Below are positions 18,290-26,841 of a stretch of 40,543 nt of DNA, in pieces (within the stretch, counting starts at the first letter, position 1; each line of letters begins with the position of its first letter). The position numbers were made by a program, and so were the translations under genes. The notes under the pieces are model-generated. The model did no database searches, was not told the origin of the DNA, and worked only from the letters and a program-made list of their open reading frames with translations. Source of the DNA: Chloroflexota bacterium (GTDB lineage: Bacteria; Chloroflexota; Anaerolineae; UBA7937; B3-Chlor); contig JAUWLF010000029.1 of assembly GCA_030613785.1 (NCBI GenBank), positions 1 through 40,543 on the forward strand, in the 5' to 3' direction.

Positions 18290-18304
18290 CGGAGGTTTGT
18301 CATC

Positions 18305-18511
18305 ATGCCCACCATAGTCATCGACGAGGACCACTGCAAAGGATGCCAGTTGTGCACCGCTGTATGTCCGAAAGACCTGGTGAAAATGGCCGAGCACTTC
18401 AACGCCAAAGGGTACCATCCTGCCAAGCTGGTGGACCCCAAGGGGGAGTGCACCGGCTGCACCCTGTGTGCGTTGATATGTCCGGACATCGCTATCACAG
18501 TCTATCGCTAG
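18305..18511 (+). CDS. vorD: 2x[4Fe-4S] ferredoxin subunit of 2-oxoacid:ferredoxin oxidoreductase
   Basis: A 68-residue ferredoxin-type delta subunit with two complete cluster motifs: Cys 11, 14, 17, 21 ([12 protein letters not shown]) and Cys 49, 52, 55, 59 ([12 protein letters not shown]). It passes electrons between the thiamine enzyme and soluble ferredoxin. The GGAGG sequence at 18290-18294 is a good ribosome binding site. The kor name would serve equally well, because substrate cannot be read from this subunit. Confidence 0.93.
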   Translation: MPTIVIDEDHCKGCQLCTAVCPKDLVKMAEHFNAKGYHPAKLVDPKGECTGCTLCALICPDIAITVYR

Positions 18512-18569
18512 TCAACGAGCCCTCCCAGGGGCCTCAACAGAAGGTGATCAAGACATAGGAGAGATGAGC

Positions 18570-19628
18570 ATGGCAAGAGTGCTAATGAAAGGTAACGAAG
18601 CTATCGCGGAGGCGGCGATTCGAGCCGGCTGCGACGCCTACTTCGGCTACCCGATCACGCCTCAGACCGAACTGCTGGAGTACATGTCCAAGAGGATGCC
18701 AGAACTGGGACGAGTCTTCGTTCAGGGCGAGAGCGAGCTCGCATCCGTCAACATGGTCCTGGGAGCAGCCGCCGCGGGCAAGAGGGCGATGACCTCCTCC
18801 TCCAGCCCAGGCATCAGCCTCAAGCAGGAAGGCATCTCCTACCTGGCCGGTACCGAGTTGCCTGCGGTGGTGGTTAATATCATGCGCGGCGGCCCCGGCC
18901 TGGGCAACGTCCAGCCCTCGCAGGCCGACTACTTTCAGGCCACCAAGGGTGGAGGCCACGGCGACTACTTTCCCATCGTCCTCGCGCCATCCACGGTCCA
19001 GGAAGCGATAGACTTCACCATTTTGGCCTTCGAATTGGCCGACAAGTATCGCAACCCAGCCATGATTCTGGGAGACGGAAGCATCGGCCAAATCATGGAA
19101 CCCGTCGAACTACCTGAAGTGGAACCAAAACCGCCTCCCAAACCATGGGCCCTGACAGGCTGCAAAGATCGGGAGAAGAACATCATCCGCTCCCTCTATC
19201 TCCTGGCCGGGCCTCTGGAGGCACGGAACATCATCCTACAGAAGAAATACCGCGAGATCGAGGCCCACGAGCAGCGCTACGCAGAGTACATGCTGGACGG
19301 AGCCGAGATTGTTATCGTCGCCTATGGCACCGTGGGCCGCGTGGCGCAGACGGCCATCAAGAAGGCGAGGGATGAGGGTATCCTCACTGGGCTCTTCCGC
19401 CCCGTCACGCTCTACCCCTACCCCAAGGAGGCCCTGTCCTCAGTGATCGAGCAGGCCAAAGTGTTCTTGGTGCTGGAGATGAGCGCCGGTCAGATGCTGG
19501 AGGATGTGGAACTCGTGGTTGAGGGTCGAGTGCCCGTCGAGTTTCAGGGCTGGCTTGGAGGACGAGTCCCGACACCCACCGAGGTGCTGGAGAAGATCAG
19601 AGAAGTCGCCGACAAGCACACAAGCTGA
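18570..19628 (+). CDS. vorB: 2-oxoacid:ferredoxin oxidoreductase alpha subunit (VorB/KorA type)
   Basis: A 352-residue subunit with the pyrimidine-binding domain of the thiamine enzyme at the N-terminus ([15 protein letters not shown] at 24-38) and domain II/III features after residue 200 ([10 protein letters not shown], the [15 protein letters not shown] helix). The sequence most resembles VorB (3-methyl-2-oxobutanoate dehydrogenase) and KorA. The enzyme oxidises a 2-oxoacid with CoA to acyl-CoA, CO2 and reduced ferredoxin. I choose ATG 18570 rather than 18564 because AGGAG at 18557-18561 is 8 bases upstream of the former and only 2 from the latter. Confidence 0.92.
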   Translation: MARVLMKGNEAIAEAAIRAGCDAYFGYPITPQTELLEYMSKRMPELGRVFVQGESELASVNMVLGAAAAGKRAMTSSSSPGISLKQEGISYLAGTELPAVVVNIMRGGPGLGNVQPSQADYFQATKGGGHGDYFPIVLAPSTVQEAIDFTILAFELADKYRNPAMILGDGSIGQIMEPVELPEVEPKPPPKPWALTGCKDREKNIIRSLYLLAGPLEARNIILQKKYREIEAHEQRYAEYMLDGAEIVIVAYGTVGRVAQTAIKKARDEGILTGLFRPVTLYPYPKEALSSVIEQAKVFLVLEMSAGQMLEDVELVVEGRVPVEFQGWLGGRVPTPTEVLEKIREVADKHTS

Positions 19629-19678
19629 TCGGCTGAGCACGCTAGCACACGTCCTGCAGAGTACGAAAGGGGAATCAC

Positions 19679-20443
19679 ATGCCTGAGGGAAAGGTAGTCT
19701 TCAAGAGACCAGAGGCTCTCGAGGAGACACCCACTCACTACTGTCCCGGTTGCACGCATGGCACCATCCACCGCCTGATAGCGGAGGTCATTGATGAACT
19801 GGGGATCCGGGAGAAAACCATCGGTATCGCGCCCGTAGGATGTGCGGTCCTGGCCTATCACTACTTCAAGTTCGACATGGCGGAGGCGGCCCACGGACGA
19901 GCCCCGGCGGTGGCGACCGGCATCAAGCGGGTCAGACCGGAGAACGTGGTCTTCACCTACCAGGGCGACGGCGACCTGGCGGCCATCGGCACCGCGGAGA
20001 TAGTCCAGGCCGCCAATCGGGGTGAGAACATCACCGTCATCTTCGTCAACAACGCCGTTTTCGGCATGACGGGGGGCCAGATGGCACCCACGACCCTGCC
20101 AGGCCAGGTCACCACTTCTACGCCGACCGGGCGCGACGTTAAGGTGGCCGGCTATCCCTTGAGGGTGGCTGAGCTCATCGCCCAGACAGCGGGAGCCGCT
20201 TATGTGGTGCGCCGAACGGTTACGCAACCCAAATACGTCCGCAGTTGCAAGAAGGCGATCAAGACCGCGTTCGAAACTCAACTGGCGGGCCTGGGCCTAT
20301 CCATCGTGGAAGTACTGTCCACCTGCTCCACCAACTGGGGGATGAGTCCCCTCGAAGCCTTGGACTGGGTCGAGGACAACATGATCCCCTATTACCCGCT
20401 GGGCGACTACAAGGTGATAGACGAGGTCAAGAGCCTGGAGTAG
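19679..20443 (+). CDS. vorA: 2-oxoacid:ferredoxin oxidoreductase beta subunit, TPP-binding
   Basis: A 254-residue subunit. CPGC at residues 22-25 and the thiamine diphosphate motif from GDGD at 96-99 to VNN near 127 hold Mg-[13 protein letters not shown] follows as in KorB/VorA proteins. It pairs with the alpha subunit upstream (50-base gap, GAAAGGGG ribosome binding site) and the gamma subunit downstream. Anaerobic or microaerophilic metabolism is implied. Confidence 0.93.
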   Translation: MPEGKVVFKRPEALEETPTHYCPGCTHGTIHRLIAEVIDELGIREKTIGIAPVGCAVLAYHYFKFDMAEAAHGRAPAVATGIKRVRPENVVFTYQGDGDLAAIGTAEIVQAANRGENITVIFVNNAVFGMTGGQMAPTTLPGQVTTSTPTGRDVKVAGYPLRVAELIAQTAGAAYVVRRTVTQPKYVRSCKKAIKTAFETQLAGLGLSIVEVLSTCSTNWGMSPLEALDWVEDNMIPYYPLGDYKVIDEVKSLE

Positions 20444-20482
20444 GACAGCGGCGTCTCTGCGACTGAGAAAAGGAGCGTGTTC

Positions 20483-21037
20483 ATGTTGGAACAGATCATC
20501 ATCTCTGGCTTCGGAGGGCAAGGGGCCCTCTTTGCCGGGCAACTGTTGACCTACGCTGGCCTGGAGGAGGGCAGGCACGTATCCTGGTTGCCTTCCTACG
20601 GCCCTGAGATGCGGGGAGGAACGGCTCGCTGTACCGTGACTGTCTCCGACGAACCCATCGGCTCCCCGATCACTGACACGCCCAGTGCGGTGATGGCGCT
20701 GAACCCTGCATCTCTGGAGATGTTCGAACCCAAAGTACTGCCCGACGGCCTCCTCATCATTAACAGCTCTATCGCCAAGAAACAGGTGCAGAGGAAGGAC
20801 ATCACGACCATCAGGATTCCCGCCAACGACATAGCCCGGGACGAGATGGGAAACGAACGTATGTCCAACATGATCCTGCTTGGAGCACTGGTGAGGGTTA
20901 CAGGTGTGGTCACTCTAGATTCGGTGATGAAGGCTCTGAAAAAGAACCTGCCAGAGAGGAGGCACCACCTCCTGGAACCTAATAGGCAGGCCCTCCAGAA
21001 GGGCTGGGAGCTCGCAGAAGAGGTCACGAAGGACTAG
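20483..21037 (+). CDS. vorC: 2-oxoacid:ferredoxin oxidoreductase gamma subunit
   Basis: A 184-residue subunit of the POR_N/gamma type, with a Rossmann-like start IIISGFGGQGALFAG, the SYGPEMRGGTARC signature near 45 and an ending typical of VorC/KorC. ATG 20483 is chosen over GTG 20477 because AGGAG at 20471-20475 is 7 bases before the ATG. It completes the D-alpha-beta-gamma order usual in Chloroflexota and Firmicutes. The next gene starts 3 bases after its stop. Confidence 0.92.
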   Translation: MLEQIIISGFGGQGALFAGQLLTYAGLEEGRHVSWLPSYGPEMRGGTARCTVTVSDEPIGSPITDTPSAVMALNPASLEMFEPKVLPDGLLIINSSIAKKQVQRKDITTIRIPANDIARDEMGNERMSNMILLGALVRVTGVVTLDSVMKALKKNLPERRHHLLEPNRQALQKGWELAEEVTKD

Positions 21038-21040
21038 AGA

Positions 21041-21886
21041 ATGCTCCTGGGCCAAGTGAAGCTGACCATAGTCAGCGACGGCGTGTTTTGGCTGGACGGC
21101 GGGGCACACTTTGGCATCGTGCCCCGCGTCCTTTGGGAACCCCTCATCGTCCCCGACGACCGACATCGCGTCCCCATGGGCCTCAACTGCCTGCTCATCG
21201 AATCGGCCGGGAAGAGGATTCTCGTGGACACCGGGCTGGGGGACAGACTCTCCGCCAAGCGACGAGAGATGCTCAATCTAGAACGCGATAGGGGACTGGT
21301 CGGCGCCCTGGAGCAGGTAGCCGTGGCCGCTGAGGACATTGACATCGTGATCAACACCCACCTCCATGCGGATCATTGCGGTGGCAATACTCATCTGAAC
21401 GAGCACCGCCAAGCCGTGCCCACCTTCCCCCGAGCCGAATACTGGATCCAGCGCCTGGAGTGGGCCGATGCTCGCTACCCCAACGAGCGCACCAAGGGCA
21501 CGTACTTCAGCGAGAACCTTGTCCCGCTGGAGGAGCACGGGCAGTTGCGTCTCCTCTACGGGGACACCCCGGTGACAGAGGAGGTGCGCTGCATGGTCAC
21601 CCGGGGGCACACCAGAGCTCACCAGTCGGTGGTCATCCGGTCACAGGGCCAGACAGCTATCTACCTGGGCGATGTCGCCCCCTGGAAAGAGAATATCGAA
21701 CGGCTGGCGTGGACTCCCGCGGGGGATGTGGAACCCCTGGACACTATCGAAACCAAGCGTGCCCTCCAGCAGTGGGCTTTGGAAGAGGAGGTGTTGTTGA
21801 TATTCGAGCACGATCCTCGCATCACCGCAGGGTATCTGCGCCAGCACGGAGACAAGCTGGAGGTAGAACCGGTTAATCTGGAGTAG
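21041..21886 (+). CDS. Metallo-beta-lactamase-fold hydrolase
   Basis: A 281-residue MBL-fold protein with THLHADH (His107, His109, Asp111, His112), a third metal histidine in TRGHTRAH at about 190, Asp in YLGDVAPW near 211 and His in FEHDP near 256, so a binuclear site is complete. The group includes quorum-lactonase-like and glyoxalase-like hydrolases; substrate is unknown. It follows vorC by 3 bases and is probably transcribed with the oxidoreductase genes. Confidence 0.88.
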   Translation: MLLGQVKLTIVSDGVFWLDGGAHFGIVPRVLWEPLIVPDDRHRVPMGLNCLLIESAGKRILVDTGLGDRLSAKRREMLNLERDRGLVGALEQVAVAAEDIDIVINTHLHADHCGGNTHLNEHRQAVPTFPRAEYWIQRLEWADARYPNERTKGTYFSENLVPLEEHGQLRLLYGDTPVTEEVRCMVTRGHTRAHQSVVIRSQGQTAIYLGDVAPWKENIERLAWTPAGDVEPLDTIETKRALQQWALEEEVLLIFEHDPRITAGYLRQHGDKLEVEPVNLE

Positions 21887-22025
21887 TCTTGGAGAGGGAT
21901 GGCGTCACGTGCCTGATCGAACAGTTACTTGGGGCGCTGTTCCGTTGAGCACCCCCTTCAAGTTGACTCGCATGGGCCTTTGTTATATGCTTGTGTGCAG
22001 GCGCGGGCGAGAATGAGGTGTTGAC

Positions 22026-22274
22026 CTACATGACCTTTCCGCCGGAACGTTGGAGCGCTTGAACCGAGAGGTGAAGCGGCGCACAGACGTGGTTCGCATC
22101 TTCCCCAACCTGGATTCGATGCTGCGACTGGTGGGGCCGGTGCTGATAGAGATCCATGACGGGTGGCAGGCAGGGCGGCGATTCTTCAGCTTGGACTCGA
22201 TGCATAACCTGAAAGAACCGGAAGAGCTGGAGATGGCTCCGCCCAGTCCCTTGCGCTTGGCGCCCATTCACTGA
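22026..22274 (+). pseudogene. IS256-family transposase relic
   Basis: The segment first reads [11 protein letters not shown] in one frame, then switches to [19 protein letters not shown] and [17 protein letters not shown] in another. Both are from the C-terminal third of IS256 (mutator-type) transposases, and residues between them are missing. The catalytic domain is absent. The relic ends just before an IS3 orfB relic, so elements were stacked here. Confidence 0.8.
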
Positions 22275-22601
22275 GGACATAGCCTCACTAGCCACCAGGC
22301 TGGCCGGAGGCACGAGGAGATCGATTCCGAACCAACGACTAATCATGTGGAAGCACCAGCCAATTCACACCACTTGACAAGACGGAAGCTCGGAGTCTGG
22401 TACGACAATGCCCCGATGGAGAGCTTCTTTGGTACGTTGAAAAGCGAGTTGGTGCATCACCGTGTATATCGTACCCGCGACGAGGCGAGGGCTGACCTGT
22501 TCTTCTACATCGAGGTGTTCTACAATCGACCTCGGCGCCACTCAGTCCTGGACTATCGCAGCCCGGAGGCCTATGCTCAACCTCTATCATCAGCAGCGTG
22601 A
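22275..22601 (+). pseudogene. IS3-family OrfB (integrase core) C-terminal relic
   Basis: From about 22395 the frame reads [20 protein letters not shown], then [18 protein letters not shown] and [14 protein letters not shown]. This is the end of the rve/DDE core of IS3 OrfB, including the catalytic Glu of [11 protein letters not shown]. Codons before this are unrelated or degenerate, so the first two catalytic aspartates are lost. ORF prediction offers an 84-codon frame from 22347 that is not a real gene start. Confidence 0.82.
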
Positions 22602-22617
22602 GCTTTGCTTAACTCCA

Positions 22618-22642
22618 TGTCCACAAAACTAGGGGAGGGTCA
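22618..22642 (+). repeat. Right inverted-repeat end of the IS3 relic
   Basis: TGTCCAC at 22618, GGGG at 22632-22635 and TCA at 22640-22642 match the IS end at 115-139 in content, order and length (25 bases). It lies 8 bases before the start codon of the MNT gene, and the GGGGAGGG inside it is that gene's likely ribosome binding site. Confidence 0.55.
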
Positions 22643-22650
22643 AGCTTCAA

Positions 22651-22971
22651 ATGGCGGTACCAGGAATTGAAGTAGGGCGAAGATGTAAGAGCATTCTTGA
22701 GAGTTATTACGGCCCTCGGTTCAAGAGCTTGATTCTCTACGGGTCTGTGGCTCGTAACCAAGCGGACGCAAGCAGTGACATCGATTTGCTTGTGCTCTTG
22801 AGTCAACCGTTTGACTATGTTGACGAACTCCGACAGATAGTCGAGATACTCTATCCCGTACAGCTTCAGTCGGAGCAGTTGATTTCCGCCAAGCCGGCCC
22901 CTGTGGATGAATTCGAGCAAGGGAGGCTTCAACTATACAGAAGCGCGAAGAGGGAGGGGCTGGCTATATGA
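22651..22971 (+). CDS. mntA: MNT-type nucleotidyltransferase antitoxin
   Basis: A 106-residue minimal nucleotidyltransferase. The GSVAR motif at 31-35 and the catalytic pair D43-x-D45 in SSDIDLLVL are intact. In MNT-HEPN systems this protein neutralises the HEPN toxin, in studied cases by adenylylating it near its active site. It overlaps the HEPN gene by ATGA. Its upstream region is an IS3 end. Confidence 0.85.
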   Translation: MAVPGIEVGRRCKSILESYYGPRFKSLILYGSVARNQADASSDIDLLVLLSQPFDYVDELRQIVEILYPVQLQSEQLISAKPAPVDEFEQGRLQLYRSAKREGLAI

Positions 22972-23387
22972 CGTTGAAGCACGCGGAAGAGATAGCTGCA
23001 AACTTGGAGCGGGCGGGGGCGTCCATGCAAGCCGCCGCGGAATTGACTTCGAGCGGCTACTACGATTTTGCTGCTTCACGGGCATACTATGCGGCTTTCT
23101 ACGCTGCAACGGCTCTCTTGTTGAGCGAAGGACTGGAGTTTGGCAAGCATAGTGGGGTGATAGCCGCCATACATCAAGGATTTGTAAGAGCGGGTAGATT
23201 GGACAAGAAATACGGCAAGGATTTGAACTGGCTGTTTGAATTGCGTGGGGTTGGGGATTATGGCGTCACTATCCATGTATCGCAAAAGGATGCTGAGAAA
23301 GCGATCAGAACGGCGGAGGAGTTCGTGAGCGCCGTACAGACGATGCTGACGCAAGAAGGCGGAACGCCCGAGCCTGGTTCTGTGTGA
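22968..23387 (+). CDS. hepT: HEPN-domain toxin (HepT-like)
   Basis: A 139-residue all-helical HEPN protein of the PF05168 type: DFAASRAYYAAFYAATALLL, KHSGVIAAIHQGF and the ELRGVGDYG region. In this branch the usual R-x4-6-H ribonuclease motif appears as R93 followed by GDY (96-98), as in related R-x-x-ADY proteins. It is coupled to the upstream antitoxin by a 4-base overlap. A ribonuclease toxin or abortive-infection role is expected from the family. Confidence 0.83.
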   Translation: MTLKHAEEIAANLERAGASMQAAAELTSSGYYDFAASRAYYAAFYAATALLLSEGLEFGKHSGVIAAIHQGFVRAGRLDKKYGKDLNWLFELRGVGDYGVTIHVSQKDAEKAIRTAEEFVSAVQTMLTQEGGTPEPGSV

Positions 23388-23500
23388 CCTGAACCCAGTG
23401 ATAGGCACAGAACGTCGTATGCCTGCACGGACAGAGACTAGATCGCTAGACAACCATAAGCCCTGGGTCTAGCATTCAAACTGCCTTGAGGTATCAGAAT

Positions 23501-24850
23501 GTGAATATCTCGCCGGAGAGGATACCAATCACTTGCCCCGGCTGTGGAGCCCCCATCTCCGCAGAGGTGTGGCAGATAGTGGACGTTGGGCAGAACCCGG
23601 ATCTGAAGCGACAGCTTCTGCGGGGTCAAATCAACGGTATTACCTGTCCTGCCTGTTCGCGGCCCAGGGCAGTCGCGGCGCCCATCGCCTATCACGATCC
23701 AGAGAAACAACTGTTCCTCATCCTCTTGCCCATCGAACTAGGACTCTCGGGCGAGGATCAGGAGAAGACCATCGGCGAACTGACCAACGCGCTGATGGAC
23801 TCCCTTCCGGCAGAGCAGCGCAAGGGCTATCTCTTTCAGCCCAAGACCTTCTTCTCCATGCAAAGCTTGAGCGAAGAGATACTGCGGGCCGACGGCATCA
23901 CCGATCAGATGATGCAGGATCAGATGGAGAAGAGCCAACTGCTGCAAGAGCTACTGGCACATGGAGACGATGACGACAGCCTCAAAACCCTGGTGGAGGA
24001 GAAGAAGGCTCAACTGGATTATGAGTTCTTCTTGCTGCTCACCGCCTCCATAGAGCAGGCCGGGCAGGAGGGGGACGAAACGTTGGGCGAGCACCTGACC
24101 GCTCTCCGAACGAAGCTATTGGAACTGGTGCAAGCCCCAGGGGAGTCACCCCTGAAGGACATGCCGGAGGTATTGACCCGAGACGAGTTGGTTGAGCAAC
24201 TGCTTTCCGTGAAGGAGAATGACCAGTTGAAGACCCTGGTGGCTGTGGCGCGCCCTATTCTGGACTACCAGTTCTTCCAGATGCTCACCGGTCAGATAGA
24301 AGCTGCCGAGGGACAGGGAGAGAAGGAAAGGGCTGAGGAGCTAACGGCGCTACGCACTGAAATCCTCAATCTGGTAGACGAACTCGATCAGGAAGCCAAG
24401 GAGGCCCTCGACCGAGCGGGAAAGCTGCTGCGACAGATACTGGAGAGCGAGGACATCAAGGCCGCGGCGGAGGAGAATGTCGAGCAGATAGACGCGGCTT
24501 TCCTCACCGTCTTGGAGGCGAACATCCTTGCCGCTGATGAGGCCGGCCAGGCGGAGACGGCCGACAAGCTAAAGAAGTTGAAGGAACACGTTGTCTCCTT
24601 GCTTGAAGCGCGCCTGCCACCAGAGATGCGTCTGATACAGCAACTGCTGTCCACGGAGGGGCACGAGGAGCGACGAGAACTCCTTGAAGAGCACCGTAAC
24701 GTGATAAACGATCAGTTCCTGAAGCTCATGGAGGCCATTGTCGAAGATCTGCGATCACAGAAGCAGGACACCGCGGCGGAACACTTAGGAGAGACCGTCA
24801 AAGACGTAAAGACTATCTTGCGAGGCGACCACGACCCATCCACAGACTAG
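23501..24850 (+). CDS. CpXC zinc-ribbon protein with four helical repeats
   Basis: A 449-residue protein. An N-terminal CpXC-type domain carries paired cysteines (CPGC at 12-15 and CPAC at 49-52) for a zinc ribbon. After residue 140 come four diverged helical repeats of about 65-70 residues (approximately 144-211, 229-295, 306-370 and 374-440), each starting like QLLQELL / ELVEQLL / KLLRQIL / RLIQQLL and containing a D-x-x-FL-x-x-L helix. GTG 23501 is preferred over TTG 23486 because GAGG lies 9 bases before it. No catalytic motif is seen. A scaffold or chaperone-like role is only a guess. Confidence 0.75.
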   Translation: MNISPERIPITCPGCGAPISAEVWQIVDVGQNPDLKRQLLRGQINGITCPACSRPRAVAAPIAYHDPEKQLFLILLPIELGLSGEDQEKTIGELTNALMDSLPAEQRKGYLFQPKTFFSMQSLSEEILRADGITDQMMQDQMEKSQLLQELLAHGDDDDSLKTLVEEKKAQLDYEFFLLLTASIEQAGQEGDETLGEHLTALRTKLLELVQAPGESPLKDMPEVLTRDELVEQLLSVKENDQLKTLVAVARPILDYQFFQMLTGQIEAAEGQGEKERAEELTALRTEILNLVDELDQEAKEALDRAGKLLRQILESEDIKAAAEENVEQIDAAFLTVLEANILAADEAGQAETADKLKKLKEHVVSLLEARLPPEMRLIQQLLSTEGHEERRELLEEHRNVINDQFLKLMEAIVEDLRSQKQDTAAEHLGETVKDVKTILRGDHDPSTD

Positions 24851-25164
24851 CGGTGGTCAGCCTAGCCGGGCGCTGCTCCACAGCGCAGCTTGATTGTCTT
24901 GCCAGTTGTACCTGTTGAAGCAAATGTAGACTCTGTGTCTCTTTCGGTGGTCTTGATCTGCCATTCTCCTTGGTCAAGTCTATTGAATCTACCCCGACCC
25001 CAAGGGCTGCTGTCCATTGGCCCGATGCTCGCTGTCACGGTTGCACAATGTGAGCATCATGAGCGAACAGACTGTGTGGCTGATGTTCCTCTTCTTGCCT
25101 CAGGGCTCTCGAGGTTGACCCTCTGACTCGATCCGGCCAAGAGCACTCAAGGCTCTGCCGATGC
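24851..25164. other. Intergenic region between convergent genes
   Basis: Convergent gap after the CpXC gene and before the phytoene synthase. No gene with a start is seen. On the reverse strand a frame reading RFNRLDQGEWQIKTTE and ending RCGAAPG (about 24873-25045) looks protein-like and may be the end of a lost gene. I cannot name it. Confidence 0.3.
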
Positions 25165-26061
25165 TCAGCGAACGGCTCGACGGGCTACGTGTCGGAGTGT
25201 GAGGGAGACACCCAACCAGGCGATCTTGAGCCAGGTGGAGAGCCTGCGCCGTTCGTTGTACACAGCCCGGAGAACGTAGTCGTCGCGCTCTATGGTATCC
25301 AGAACGCCTTCAAAGCGGGCGCAATACCAGTATCCCACGATCTTACAACGCAAAACGTCCAGTTCGTCTAAGTACCCCTTGCCCTGATGGAAGTATTGCC
25401 GCGCCTGTTCCACCCGGCCTCGCACCCAGGCTCGCAAAGCACGGCTGTCTACATCTTCCGGGCCGATGCCGTGCGCTGCCAGGTATTCACGGGGGATGTT
25501 GATGTACCCATCAGCCGTGTCCAGCACCATGTCGCGGAGCATATGAGTGATGTGAGCGGCAGTGGCTGCCAGACAACGGCTGTCAGTGTCGGGATAGGGA
25601 TGACCGTTGCCGATGAAATACTGGATGCAGTCAGTGACCGACTTGCCCAGACAGTTCGAGTACCACGTCAACTCTTGCTGGCTGATGAGCCGCCCTTTGC
25701 GGTAGGCGTCGAACTCGAGAATGGCCAGGAAATTGCGAATGAAGGACTGAAGCCCGCTGTTCTCTTCCCTATCATGGCCAATGAGATCGGCCACCATTTC
25801 CTCTTCCCGCGTCAGGTCGTCCGGCCGTTCGCTTCTGTATAGACGGTCAATCAAGTCCCCTTGCCGCCGGATGAAGGAAATGCGCTCGTCACTGGACTGA
25901 GCTGAAAGGTCTACGACATCGTCTGCCCAGCGGAAATAGGCGTAGGCTCGGTAGCAGTCATTTTCCAGGCCTCTATCCACCATCAGGCGGACCGTGTAAT
26001 AGGTTTGCTTGCTTCCAACCCGAGTGATAGACTGGGCCAGGGTTCCAGTGGGATCTATCAT
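25165..26061 (-). CDS. crtB: Squalene/phytoene synthase family protein
   Basis: A 298-residue trans-isoprenyl diphosphate synthase that condenses two prenyl diphosphates head-to-head. Both Mg-diphosphate motifs are present: D47-D51 in WADDVVD and D177-D181 in RDMVLD, followed by ADGYINIP. ATG 26061 is preferred over GTG 26088 because GAGGAG lies 9 bases before it. The remains of a crtI desaturase end about 100 bases upstream on the same strand, so phytoene rather than squalene is the more likely product. A complete pathway is not present in the window. Confidence 0.85.
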   Translation of the reverse strand: MIDPTGTLAQSITRVGSKQTYYTVRLMVDRGLENDCYRAYAYFRWADDVVDLSAQSSDERISFIRRQGDLIDRLYRSERPDDLTREEEMVADLIGHDREENSGLQSFIRNFLAILEFDAYRKGRLISQQELTWYSNCLGKSVTDCIQYFIGNGHPYPDTDSRCLAATAAHITHMLRDMVLDTADGYINIPREYLAAHGIGPEDVDSRALRAWVRGRVEQARQYFHQGKGYLDELDVLRCKIVGYWYCARFEGVLDTIERDDYVLRAVYNERRRLSTWLKIAWLGVSLTLRHVARRAVR

Positions 26062-26163
26062 GGGTACGCTCTCCTCATTCGCTGTCACTCCTTCAGTGGA
26101 TCGAGACTACCTAGTACAAATGAGTGTTGCTCTACGAGGTCGCTGCAGCCGTGATCATGGAAG

Positions 26164-26328
26164 CTACTGAGGGACGCCAGCATCGTGCAGGACACGTTCG
26201 GCAGCGAAGCGAGCGGAGAGAAGTCCGGCGGGCAGGCCGCTGCCAGGATGGGTGCTGGCCCCTACAAAGTACAGATTCTGGTAGCGTTCACGTCGGCTCC
26301 CCAGGCGTATGATCGCTCGATTCGACCC
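26164..26328 (-). pseudogene. crtI: Phytoene desaturase (CrtI) C-terminal remnant
   Basis: The reverse strand from 26328 to the TAG at 26164-26166 reads NRAII, RYQNLYFVGASTHPGSG and LSARFAAERVLHDAG. This is the conserved FAD-binding C-terminus of CrtI-type carotene desaturases. About 450 upstream residues are missing: the frame meets a stop at 26329-26331 and I find no CrtI sequence beyond. The fragment stands directly before crtB in operon orientation. Confidence 0.8.
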
Positions 26329-26772
26329 CTATCATCCACTGGGCGCCGTTTCATTTCTCATTTCCTGCTCAGCAACCCCTTCTGCACCGCGCGCACGATG
26401 CTATCATATCATGGTCAAGGGGAGAGTGTCAACTTCTCCGAGTGGTTGTCTTCATCTCTACGCGAGGCAAACTCGCCTTACGGCGGGTGGCTGAAGCACA
26501 GCAGAACGCTTGATGGAGATCGCCCAGGAGATGGAAGCCAGGCTCCAGGCTGGCCGTGACGATGCGTCCCCTCCCCCGGAGCAACGGAGACTGATTCTCT
26601 CTGAACGCGGCCCCCGGGCAGCTACACCTCGTGCCAAGTGACGCTGTTCGGACCAGCTCTGCCCCGACCCACCGCATAGCGAGCCTGACGACGATTTTGT
26701 CACCTTGCCTTCTGCTCAGCTCCTGAGCAACCGAGGTCGAATATCGCGACCGAACAGTGATCTCGCTCGCCC
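26329..26772. other. Intergenic region between the crtI remnant and the lexA promoter
   Basis: No convincing gene. A 42-codon plus-strand frame (26513-26641) reads MEIAQEMEARLQAGRDD and could be a small gene or the tail of a lost one, but it has no good ribosome binding site. The breakpoint of crtI lies near 26329. Confidence 0.3.
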
Positions 26773-26801
26773 TTGACATAGAACAAAAGTTCGTATATAA
26801 T
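26773..26801 (+). promoter_or_regulatory. lexA promoter with embedded SOS box
   Basis: A perfect TTGACA (26773-26778), a 17-base spacer and TATAAT (26796-26801). The spacer contains GAAC-AAAA-GTTC (26781-26792), the GAAC-N4-GTTC palindrome bound by Gram-positive-type LexA. LexA would block RNA polymerase and so control its own gene. The same box type appears twice at 30018-30060. Confidence 0.85.
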
Positions 26802-26841
26802 AAGGGTGGTTGTCAGAGGCGAATGCGAAAGGAGGGCAACC

